A stretch of 9,073 bases of DNA. Source: Actinomycetota bacterium (lineage in GTDB: Bacteria > Actinomycetota > Humimicrobiia > Humimicrobiales > Humimicrobiaceae). The notes beneath the pieces are model-generated. The model had not been told where the DNA came from. It ran no database searches and worked only from the letters and a program-made list of their open reading frames with translations. This document shows, in pieces, positions 1 through 5,816 of the stretch (within the stretch, counting starts at the first letter, position 1; every line of letters starts with the position of its first letter). Made by a program: the position numbers and the translations under genes. The stretch spans positions 1 to 9,073 of the forward strand of contig JAFGDA010000029.1 in NCBI GenBank assembly GCA_016932375.1, in the 5' to 3' direction.

Positions 1-1
1 A

Positions 2-202
2 GGAGGCAGGATTTCCGGTGATCATAAATATGGAGTGGTAATTTACCCTTTTATAAGATTTCCTGTAATGGCTATACTGGACGAGATGGATGAGGAATTC
101 GGGGCAAGCATAAGACTGCTGTTTGATAAAAGTTCCCAGCACTATATGAAAACGGATGTAATAAAGCTGCTTTTAGTGTATATGGTAAAACTTCTCCTTT
201 AG
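2..202 (+). CDS. C-terminal end of a DUF3786-like protein (5' truncated by window)
   Basis: An open frame enters from the left edge and ends with TAG at 200-202, giving 66 residues of a C-terminus. Visible features are a hydrophobic strand followed by RFPVMAIL, then DEMDEEFGASIRLLFDKSS and a closing amphipathic helix rich in Leu and Val. The order 'short hydrophobic strand - Asp/Glu-Glu-Phe - LFD-x-S - helix' matches my memory of the end of DUF3786 proteins, which are found mainly in anaerobic bacteria and archaea and whose function is not established. The natural-looking end suggests the stop is genuine rather than a frameshift. The start and most of the protein lie outside the window. The family call rests on pattern recall alone. 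Confidence 0.55.
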   Translation, partial: GGRISGDHKYGVVIYPFIRFPVMAILDEMDEEFGASIRLLFDKSSQHYMKTDVIKLLLVYMVKLLL

Positions 203-323
203 AATATTTTTACCGGGTAAATCAGCTTGCAAAACAATATTATCCTGTAAGAGTACCCAATGTTTGGGAACAGTTAAAATTATATTTTAAAAGCAATTAT
301 AGCCCACAATTTCCAGCCATTAC

Positions 324-351
324 TTGTAATCTACGTGTTTTTGTATATAAT
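324..351 (+). promoter_or_regulatory. Candidate sigma-70/sigma-A promoter for the SorC-family regulator
   Basis: TTGTAA (324-329, four of six matches to TTGACA) is followed after 16 bases by a perfect TATAAT (346-351). Transcription would start near 358, giving a leader of about 70 bases before the ATG at 427. The palindromic operator at 363-388 would lie directly downstream of the start point. Confidence 0.55.
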
Positions 352-362
352 AAAACAAGAAT

Positions 363-388
363 ATGTTCATCTAATGAACATTTGTGCA
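363..388. promoter_or_regulatory. Palindromic operator cluster, probable SorC-regulator binding site
   Basis: A perfect inverted repeat with 8-base arms and a 3-base centre, ATGTTCAT-CTA-ATGAACAT, covers 363-381. Its right half-site TGAACA (375-380) also pairs with TGTGCA (383-388) as a second, imperfect palindrome with a 2-base centre. There are thus three half-sites: TGTTCA, TGAACA and TGTGCA. TGAACA/TGTTCA half-sites are reported for the SorC-family member LsrR (recalled, not checked). The position just after a consensus -10 box and 39 bases before a SorC-family gene fits autorepression. I saw no second copy upstream of E1 alpha. Confidence 0.6.
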
Positions 389-426
389 ATATTAAATTGG
401 ATAAGTTTTAATTTAGCCGGCGGATT

Positions 427-1398
427 ATGAACGACATTGAAAAAAATAGATTCCTTGGGAAGATAGCAAGGCTATATTATCTGGAAGGGCTTACACAGCA
501 GGAAGTTGCTGGTAAGCTAAACATATCAAGGACAAGGGTTTCAAGATATCTCGAAAAAGCGAGGGAAAATAATATCGTAGAAATAAAAATCAATTCGCCC
601 GGGGAGGATTATTCCCGGATTGAATACTTGATTGAAAAAACATTTAAAATAAAAGAATGCGTAATAGCCCCGACACTTGAAAAAGATGAAGCAATACTCC
701 AGTCAATGGCGGAAAGCCTGAATAATTTACTATCAAGGATACTTAAGGATGAGTGTTATATGGGTATCGGTTGGGGGAGCTCGTTAAGTGGAATATCAAA
801 ATATATAAATATTTCAAATAAAAAGGGCATTAAAGTTGTACCCATGATTGGGGGTCTCGGCAAGATTGGGACAGGAGTCCATACAAATTCAGTTGCCAAA
901 AAAATAGCGGACCGTTTGGGAGGCATCAGTTACATGATCCATGCACCTGCAGTACTGGACAGCAAAAAAATAAAGGAGACTGTTGAAAAAGACAGCAATG
1001 TAAGGGAAATCATGGAAATGGCAGGCAAGATAAGTACAGCCCTTATAGGCCTGAGCGACCTCGGCATGGATTCAACCCTTATCAAGACAGGTAATTTCAG
1101 CCCCGGGGAATTTGATTACCTAAGTGGTCTTGGAGTAATAGGAGATGTAAATCTGATATTCATAGATAAGAATGGACGGCATGTGCAGAACCGTCTTGAT
1201 GACAGGATAGTAAGAATCCCCTTAAATAAGCTGAAAAAGATTGAGAATGTAATAGGTGTTGCTTTCGGACGGCGTAAAACACCTGTCATATTGGGAGCCT
1301 TAAAAGGGGGAATAATAAATATATTGTTTACTGACCTGAAAACTGCAAATGAAGTTTTAAAGTACCAGGGATTAATGGTAACAGGGAATACAGGGTAA
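427..1398 (+). CDS. SorC/DeoR-family transcriptional regulator with sugar-binding domain
   Basis: This 323-residue protein has the standard SorC-family length and layout. Residues about 8-55 form the N-terminal helix-turn-helix (LTQQEVAGKLNISRTRVSRYL at 22-42). Residues about 60-320 form the effector domain related to sugar isomerases, with the family blocks GIGWGSSLS (113-121), VPMIGGLG (138-145), a GVIGDVN block (236-242) and the closing KTPVILGALKGGIINILFTD block (284-303). SorC-family effectors are usually phosphorylated sugars or related small metabolites; the ligand here cannot be read from sequence. The ATG at 427 has only a poor ribosome site (GGCGG, 3 bases away), but an in-frame stop at 409 leaves no earlier start. 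The gene precedes E1 alpha by 77 bases in the same direction, so it is the likely local regulator of the dehydrogenase genes. Confidence 0.93.
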   Translation: MNDIEKNRFLGKIARLYYLEGLTQQEVAGKLNISRTRVSRYLEKARENNIVEIKINSPGEDYSRIEYLIEKTFKIKECVIAPTLEKDEAILQSMAESLNNLLSRILKDECYMGIGWGSSLSGISKYINISNKKGIKVVPMIGGLGKIGTGVHTNSVAKKIADRLGGISYMIHAPAVLDSKKIKETVEKDSNVREIMEMAGKISTALIGLSDLGMDSTLIKTGNFSPGEFDYLSGLGVIGDVNLIFIDKNGRHVQNRLDDRIVRIPLNKLKKIENVIGVAFGRRKTPVILGALKGGIINILFTDLKTANEVLKYQGLMVTGNTG

Positions 1399-1399
1399 A

Positions 1400-1423
1400 T
1401 TTTTATTTATTGATTAATAAAAA
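1400..1423. repeat. AT-only inverted repeat after the regulator gene
   Basis: TTTTTATT (1400-1407) pairs perfectly with AATAAAAA (1416-1423) around an 8-base loop, beginning two bases after the regulator's stop codon. It has no G-C pairs in the stem and no following U-tract, so it is not a classical terminator. It may be a weak attenuating or RNA-stability element between regulator and E1 alpha, or simply AT-rich sequence. Confidence 0.35.
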
Positions 1424-1475
1424 ATATACCAGATAGGGAAAGGTAAGCAGGTCATTTTATTATGGGATGGTAAAA

Positions 1476-2519
1476 ATGAAAAAAGTAAAAGGGATAAATA
1501 AAGCCAGCAAAAAGGAAAAATTCCTGGATATTGACGGCCATAAAATCAGGGACAGCTTCCCTGATCTTGGCAGGGAAGAAAAGATAGGTATTTTAAGAAC
1601 GATGTACCGGATAAGGCATTTTGAATTCCAGACCGAGCAGTTTATAATCCGCGGGATGATACATGGTACCTGCCACCTTTATATCGGCGAAGAGGCTTCG
1701 GCTACCGGTGCGATAGCTGCTATCGGTCCCAAAGACTATATTACCTCAACTCACAGGGGGCACGGACACTGTATAGCAAAAGGGGCTAACCTGAATATCA
1801 TGATGGCTGAACTCCTCGGGAAAAAGACCGGTTACTGCAAGGGAAAGGGCGGATCAATGCATATAGCCGACGTCGGAGCAGGAAATCTTGGAGCAAACGG
1901 GATCGTAGGGGGAAGCATAGGGATAGCCACTGGCGCAGCACTTACATGCAAAATGAAAAAAAACGGCAGGATAGTCATATGCTTTTTTGGCGATGGTGCT
2001 GCCAACAGGGGGAATTTCCATGGAGCCCTGAACATGGCTTCCATATGGGATCTTCCAATCATATATCTTTGTGAAAATAACGTATACGGCATGTCCACAC
2101 CGGTTAAAGAGGCCTTTAATATAAAAAGGATTTCGGACAGGAAATATGCATATGGAATAGATGGAATTACCATTGACGGAAATGATGTGACAGAGGTATA
2201 TAATACCATATCCCATTATGCCAGCCTGTGCAGGAAAGGCATGGGACCGGTACTGGTTGAGAGCCTTACTTACAGGTACAGGGGTCATTCTAAAAGTGAT
2301 GCACAGGTATACCGTTCAAAAGAAGAGGTAAAAAAGTGGATGGAAATGGATCCCATAAAAAGATATGCCGGCAGGCTTATCTCTGAAAATTTAATAACGC
2401 CTGAAGATGACAAACAAATTGAAAAGGAAGTAATATCAGAGATAGCAGAGGCAGACAGGTTTGCACAGGATAGCCCCTTTCCGGATCCCGCAGATGTCGA
2501 AGAAGACGTCTACGCCTGA
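1476..2519 (+). CDS. 2-oxoacid (pyruvate/acetoin-type) dehydrogenase E1 component, alpha subunit
   Basis: This is the thiamine-diphosphate subunit of the E1 alpha2-beta2 heterotetramer. E1 decarboxylates a 2-oxo acid (or cleaves acetoin) and reductively acylates the lipoyl arm of E2. From the ATG at 1476 (347 residues) one sees the HRGHGH block near residues 93-98, the KGKGGSMHI segment, LGANGIVGGSIG, and the TPP/Mg motif starting GDGAANRG (about 172) and ending ENN (about 202). The conserved loop YRGHSKSDAQVYR lies near 268-280. Length and motif spacing are normal. A start at 1467 adds only MVK and lacks a ribosome site, whereas GGGATGG (1464-1470) sits 5 bases before 1476, so I prefer 1476. 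The protein resembles both AcoA and PdhA, so the substrate is unresolved. The adjacent E1 beta, E2 and E3 genes support a complete complex. Confidence 0.93.
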   Translation: MKKVKGINKASKKEKFLDIDGHKIRDSFPDLGREEKIGILRTMYRIRHFEFQTEQFIIRGMIHGTCHLYIGEEASATGAIAAIGPKDYITSTHRGHGHCIAKGANLNIMMAELLGKKTGYCKGKGGSMHIADVGAGNLGANGIVGGSIGIATGAALTCKMKKNGRIVICFFGDGAANRGNFHGALNMASIWDLPIIYLCENNVYGMSTPVKEAFNIKRISDRKYAYGIDGITIDGNDVTEVYNTISHYASLCRKGMGPVLVESLTYRYRGHSKSDAQVYRSKEEVKKWMEMDPIKRYAGRLISENLITPEDDKQIEKEVISEIAEADRFAQDSPFPDPADVEEDVYA

Positions 2520-2703
2520 TGGACTGTGGACAATACCTGGTGCCCTGTGAAATATGGGCGATCTCTATAAATTATTTTATTAAAGTATTCTGGTGAAAAA
2601 CGGGCAGATAGCAATATGGCTTTATTATCAAGTATGCAGGGCCTGTTTCGTGGTTAACGGGTTTTGATTATATATGGAAAAAAGGAATGAAGCAGGTAAT
2701 AAA
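2520..2703. other. Wide E1 alpha-E1 beta intercistronic gap
   Basis: The 184 bases between E1 alpha and the preferred E1 beta start hold no convincing terminator, RNA gene or promoter. A short GCCC/GGGC pairing (about 2541-2558) is too weak to call. One tiny frame (about 13 codons, from an ATG near 2616) has no good ribosome site. Such a gap is unusual, because the alpha and beta genes of this family are normally almost contiguous. Confidence 0.4.
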
Positions 2704-3708
2704 ATGAGAGAAATAACTTACCTTGAAGCAATAAGGGAAGCTCTTCAGCAGAAAATGCGGGAAGATGACAGTGTATATCTTATCGGAGAGGATATAGCGG
2801 AGTACGGCGGCGCTTTTGGGGTGACCGTGGGTATGCTTGAGGAATTCGGCAAGGAGAGGATAAGGAACACACCTATCTCAGAAGAAGTGATAATAGGTGT
2901 TGCAGCCGGCAGCGCGATGACAGGGATGAGGCCTGTGGCCGAAATAATGTTTTCGGATTTTATTACAATTGCCATGGATGATATAGCAAACCAGGCAGCC
3001 AAGATACGGTATATGTTTGGCGGTAAGGCCAGGGTTCCCATAGTGATCAGGACCGCAGGTGGAGGTGGAACCGGGGCAGCCGGACAGCATTCCCAGTCTC
3101 TTGAAGCCCTGCTGGCGCATATACCCGGTCTTAAAGTAGTAATGCCCTCATGTCCCTATGATGCCAAGGGGCTCCTCCTTGCATCAATAAATGACGATAA
3201 CCCTGTTGTGTTTATTGAGCATAAACTGCTGTATAAAAATAAAAAATATATACAGCACGTGCCCGGAGAAATGTATGAGATACCTCTTGGGAAAGGGGAC
3301 ATAAAAAGGAAGGGTAAAGATCTTACAATTGTAGCTACCTCTTTTATGGTCCAGAAATCCCTGGATGCCGCGGAAGACCTCAAAAAAGAATATAATATGG
3401 ATTGTGAGGTAGTGGATTTAAGGACTTTGAGACCCCTGGATATTGACCTGATTTTAAAATCAGTGAATAAGACTGGTAAATTAGCCTGTGTTGAAGAAGC
3501 TCCTGTTTTCGGCGGGTTTATGGGAGAAGTTGCATCACAGGTTACTGAAAAGGGATTTGACATGCTGGACGCCCCAATTATCCGTATTGCCGGAAGGAAC
3601 TGTCCTGTCCCCTACAGCCTGGTGCTGGAAAATGAGATGATACCTGGTGTTGAGAGGATAAAGAGCAGTATTAAAAAAATGGCAGGTTTGTCGCAGGGAA
3701 AGGAATAA
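2704..3708 (+). CDS. 2-oxoacid (pyruvate/acetoin-type) dehydrogenase E1 component, beta subunit
   Basis: Partner of E1 alpha in the heterotetramer; it completes the thiamine-diphosphate sites and helps dock E1 onto the E2 binding domain. From ATG 2704 the protein begins MREITYLEAIREAL, the usual N-terminus of this family, and has 334 residues. Visible blocks are the early GEDIAEYGGAFGVT, TPISE, the AAGSAMTGMRPVAEIMFSDF stretch, GGGTGAAGQHSQSLEA with the conserved His near 129, then VDLRTLRPLD and EEAPVFGGFMGEV of the C-terminal transketolase-like domain. An alternative ATG at 2674 adds ten polar residues but has no ribosome site; AGGT lies 8 bases before 2704. The gap to E2 is 151 bases and carries repeats and a possible promoter. 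The protein is AcoB-like and PdhB-like; substrate unresolved. Confidence 0.93.
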   Translation: MREITYLEAIREALQQKMREDDSVYLIGEDIAEYGGAFGVTVGMLEEFGKERIRNTPISEEVIIGVAAGSAMTGMRPVAEIMFSDFITIAMDDIANQAAKIRYMFGGKARVPIVIRTAGGGGTGAAGQHSQSLEALLAHIPGLKVVMPSCPYDAKGLLLASINDDNPVVFIEHKLLYKNKKYIQHVPGEMYEIPLGKGDIKRKGKDLTIVATSFMVQKSLDAAEDLKKEYNMDCEVVDLRTLRPLDIDLILKSVNKTGKLACVEEAPVFGGFMGEVASQVTEKGFDMLDAPIIRIAGRNCPVPYSLVLENEMIPGVERIKSSIKKMAGLSQGKE

Positions 3709-3732
3709 TATATTATAGTACAATATATTATT
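3704..3732. repeat. Perfect 11-base AT-only inverted repeat at the E1 beta stop codon
   Basis: AATAATATATT (3704-3714) is perfectly complementary to AATATATTATT (3722-3732) around the 7-base loop ATAGTAC. The left arm includes the TAA stop of E1 beta. The absence of G-C pairs and of an adjoining U-run argues against an intrinsic terminator. A T-run occurs only about 16 bases later (3748-3754). It may protect or punctuate the upstream mRNA. Confidence 0.5.
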
Positions 3733-3757
3733 ATAAAAATGTCGAAATTTTTTTGCG

Positions 3758-3787
3758 TTGATTATAATTGGAAATAGCGGTTATAAT
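3758..3787 (+). promoter_or_regulatory. Candidate internal promoter ahead of the E2 gene
   Basis: TTGATT (3758-3763, four of six consensus bases) and a perfect TATAAT (3782-3787) are separated by 18 bases. Further TATAAT hexamers occur at 3763-3768 and 3797-3802 within the repeat units. Transcription from here would give E2 a leader of about 65 bases and could raise E2 relative to E1. AT-rich DNA yields such matches by chance, so this is tentative. Confidence 0.35.
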
Positions 3788-3805
3788 TAGAGCGGTTATA
3801 ATTAG
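3776..3805. repeat. Perfect 15-base tandem direct repeat (two units plus a degenerate third)
   Basis: AGCGGTTATAATTAG occurs at 3776-3790 and again, immediately adjoining, at 3791-3805. A diverged relative, GCGTTGATTATAATTG, begins at 3755. Each unit contains TATAAT. The helical-phase arrangement could be a protein-binding array or a slippage-prone promoter element upstream of E2. Confidence 0.6.
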
Positions 3806-3824
3806 CTTTTATGGTCTTAAAAGC
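3805..3824. repeat. Seven-base-pair hairpin in the E2 leader
   Basis: GCTTTTA (3805-3811) pairs with TAAAAGC (3818-3824) around a 6-base loop, between the tandem repeat and the E2 ribosome site (GAGGGAG, 3847-3853). No T-tract follows, so it is not called a terminator. Confidence 0.35.
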
Positions 3825-3859
3825 CTTATAAAATATAATTTCGTTAGAGGGAGCTTGAA

Positions 3860-5299
3860 ATGCATGAAGTCATAATGCCCAAACTGGGTCTTACCATGGA
3901 AACCGGAAAGATTGAAAAATGGATTAAGAAAGAAGGGGACAGGGTAGAAGCGGGTGACGTCCTTTTTGAAGTTATGACCGACAAGGTTTCCCTTGAAGTC
4001 GAGGCATATAATTCAGGTATACTCAGGAAGATCCTCAGGGGTGAAGGCGAAGAGGTCCCTGTTACCGAGGTGGTAGCATACATAGGCGAAGAATCCGAAG
4101 AAATACCGGAGTATGTTCCGGGTGGCGGAAAGGAAGACAGGGAGGAAGAAAAGGTAGTTGCGGAAAGTGATGCAGGGAAGAAAGAGCCTCCCGTAGAAAT
4201 ACCTGAAAAATTAGGGGTCGAAGAAAAAACAGCACAGCAGGAACCGCAAATACCGGAAGACAGGATTGCAATTTCTCCCCTCGCAAAGAAACTGGCTGCT
4301 GAAAATAATATAGACATATCCCTGATTAAGGGGAGCGGGCCGAGGGGAAGAATAGTAAGGGAAGATGTTGAGAATTTTATTGCGAAACCAGAGCAGCAGG
4401 CCGGCAGTAAAAGCGGGGATAAAAGAATAAAGATTTCGCCCCTGGCCCGTAAAACTGCCCGTGAGATGGGAATAGACTGGAAGGCCGTACATATCGAGGG
4501 AAGCGGTCCTGGTGGAAGGATAGTAAAAGAAGATATCCTGTCAGCGGCAAAAGCAGAGGAAACAATTAAGCCAGAACCTGTATCATCAGGAAAACCGGGT
4601 GAATTGAGGATAAAATCAAAATCTGCCCTTACCGGTATGAGAAAGGTCATAGCGCAACGCATGAGCCAGTCAAAATCTACTATCCCCCATATCGTTCTTA
4701 ATAGAACTGTTGATGTTACGAAGCTTATAGAGTTCAGGGAAAGCCTGAAAGACAGGATGATGCAGAAATACGGGATAAAGGTAACCTATACCGATCTCAT
4801 ATTGAAAGCTGCTGCGCTGGCGCTGCGGGAAAATATAGAAGTTAACTCCAGCCTGCTGGACGGAAATTACATAGTATATGATGATGTTAATGTCGGTATG
4901 GCAACAGCAGTTGAAGAGGGCCTGATAGTGCCCACCCTTTTTAGCTGTGACAAAATGGAAATCATTGATATTGCAAGAAAAAGAATTGAGTTTATGGATA
5001 AGGCAAAAAACAGGAAACTCAGTATCGAAGAGATTTCTGGAGGGACTTTTACAGTCACCAATCTGGGCATGTATGGAATCAGGAATTTCTCTGCTATCAT
5101 AAATCCACCACAGGCAGCTATACTTGCGGTGGGGGAGATATATTCAGGAGTAGCAGTGAAAAACGGCAATATAGAGGCAAGGTCATTTATGGACCTGTCA
5201 GTTTCCTGTGACCACAGGATTGTAGATGGCGCCGCAGGAGCCAGGTTCCTGCAGAAAATAGCAGGGTTGATTGAGAACCCGGTATCGCTTGTAATATAG
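3860..5299 (+). CDS. 2-oxoacid dehydrogenase E2, dihydrolipoamide acyltransferase with two subunit-binding domains
   Basis: E2 forms the oligomeric core. It carries the acyl group on a swinging lipoyl arm and transfers it to CoA. The 479 residues contain one lipoyl domain (about 1-77; lipoyl-Lys K42 in TDKVSLEVEA) and an acidic linker (about 78-132). A first peripheral subunit-binding domain lies at about 136-175 (ISPLAKKLAAENNID ... GSGPRGRIVRED) and a second at about 190-230 (ISPLARKTAREMGID ... GSGPGGRIVKED). The catalytic domain (about 250-479) has the signature DHRIVDG (catalytic H452, with D456). The strong ribosome site GAGGGAG (3847-3853), 6 bases before the ATG, fixes the start. Most E2 chains of this family have a single binding domain and are shorter, so the tandem pair is the notable feature. 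The two copies have clearly diverged. Acyl specificity (acetyl or other) is not readable. Confidence 0.94.
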   Translation: MHEVIMPKLGLTMETGKIEKWIKKEGDRVEAGDVLFEVMTDKVSLEVEAYNSGILRKILRGEGEEVPVTEVVAYIGEESEEIPEYVPGGGKEDREEEKVVAESDAGKKEPPVEIPEKLGVEEKTAQQEPQIPEDRIAISPLAKKLAAENNIDISLIKGSGPRGRIVREDVENFIAKPEQQAGSKSGDKRIKISPLARKTAREMGIDWKAVHIEGSGPGGRIVKEDILSAAKAEETIKPEPVSSGKPGELRIKSKSALTGMRKVIAQRMSQSKSTIPHIVLNRTVDVTKLIEFRESLKDRMMQKYGIKVTYTDLILKAAALALRENIEVNSSLLDGNYIVYDDVNVGMATAVEEGLIVPTLFSCDKMEIIDIARKRIEFMDKAKNRKLSIEEISGGTFTVTNLGMYGIRNFSAIINPPQAAILAVGEIYSGVAVKNGNIEARSFMDLSVSCDHRIVDGAAGARFLQKIAGLIENPVSLVI

Positions 5300-5396
5300 C
5301 TTCAGGAAACGGAAAAATTGCAAAAAACTTAAACTAACCTGGATTAAGACGGGGATTAATGCAGGTGGATTTTATAAAATTTCGGGCTTTCAGCAA

Positions 5397-5416
5397 ACCT
5401 GTAAGAATGAACAGGT
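5397..5416. repeat. Inverted repeat between E2 and the zinc-ribbon gene
   Basis: ACCTGT (5397-5402) pairs with ACAGGT (5411-5416) around 8 bases. A weaker ACCTG/CAGGT pair lies at 5337-5341 and 5362-5366. The rest of this 139-base gap (5300-5438) shows no clear terminator or promoter, so read-through from E2 is plausible. No T-run follows the repeat. Confidence 0.3.
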
Positions 5417-5438
5417 AAAGGTAACAAACAGGAAACGG

Positions 5439-5801
5439 GTGCGGCAGGATATGAAGGACGAAGAAGCAAAAATAATGTTGTACTGCATCAATTGTGATCA
5501 GGAAACGAACCACACCGTTCACTATATAGGGAATTACCTGAGGAGCATATCCTGTGACAGGTGTTCAAGGAAAATAGAAATAGACAGAAGGCATTTGAGA
5601 ACCGTTTTTGCAGAAGATTTTATAAACAGGATACTTACCAAACCACACCGTATGACCGAAGACATGAAAAAAGCTATTGCGGTACTGATACCTTTTTTCC
5701 CAAAAAGACTTATAACGGAACCCCTTAACGTCCTTAAAGAGATACATGATATACTTAGAAAAAATAATGAGGGAAAAAGAAGGAAGAAAAACAGCCCATG
5801 A
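5439..5801 (+). CDS. Small zinc-ribbon protein of unknown function
   Basis: A 120-residue soluble protein with four cysteines in two CxxC knuckles (C16-x2-C19 and C39-x2-C42), the arrangement of a small zinc ribbon. After it come a basic stretch (EIDRRHLR), a conserved-looking RILTKP segment and an amphipathic C-terminal half ending in a Lys/Arg-rich tail. No signal peptide or membrane segment is visible. It resembles small clostridial proteins that I recall being annotated only as 'bh protein'; that link is from memory and gives no function. The start is GTG at 5439, 6 bases after AGG (AGGA at 5430-5433). An ATG at 5451 has its AGG too close, and an ATG at 5475 would begin just before the first knuckle. 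Its place after E2 suggests co-transcription with the complex. Possible roles, such as nucleic-acid binding or an assembly partner, are conjecture. Confidence 0.75.
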   Translation: MRQDMKDEEAKIMLYCINCDQETNHTVHYIGNYLRSISCDRCSRKIEIDRRHLRTVFAEDFINRILTKPHRMTEDMKKAIAVLIPFFPKRLITEPLNVLKEIHDILRKNNEGKRRKKNSP

Positions 5802-5816
5802 CCTGGTGTTCAGGTC
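5800..5816. terminator. Hairpin covering both convergent stop codons
   Basis: GACCTG (5800-5805) pairs perfectly with CAGGTC (5811-5816) around GTGTT. It includes the last bases of the zinc-ribbon stop (5799-5801) and the lipB stop (5810-5812 on the - strand). On the - strand a run of five T follows about 8 bases after the stem; on the + strand there is no T-tract. It may act as a weak terminator, mainly for lipB. The stem is short. Confidence 0.35.

Larger units (their letters stand above)
130..411 (+). pseudogene. Start-less open frame, possible gene remnant
   Basis: A frame of 93 sense codons stays open from 130 to the TAA at 409-411, overlapping the end of the preceding gene in another frame. 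It has no ATG or GTG, and its only TTG is at the very end. The conceptual product is protein-like, with aromatic-rich segments such as SPLEYFYRVNQLAKQYYP and PNVWEQLKLYF. Codon choice is more AT-rich (TTA, AGT, TCT, CCT, CGT) than in the neighbouring genes. It could be a decayed fragment of a transferred gene, or chance openness in AT-rich DNA. I do not recognise a family. The promoter and operator of the downstream regulator lie inside it, which argues against a working gene. Confidence 0.25.

Noticed and set aside
253..271. Hairpin GTACCCAA-TGT-TTGGGAAC as a terminator of the left-edge gene
   Set aside because: One mismatch in a short stem and no following T-run; it is too weak to call.
1832..2288. 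Long open frames on the - strand opposite E1 alpha
   Set aside because: They lie wholly within a gene with full family motifs, show no recognisable domain, and are explained as antisense shadows of its codon structure.
3844..4662. A 272-residue Ser/Pro-rich open frame on the - strand opposite E2
   Set aside because: Its composition mirrors the Glu/Gly-rich E2 linkers read backwards, and the + strand encodes a clear lipoyl/binding-domain protein.
5337..5816. Repeated ACCTG/CAGGT half-sites as a shared operator family
   Set aside because: CAGGT is frequent throughout the window, including inside coding regions, and the spacings differ between pairs, so chance is the simpler explanation.
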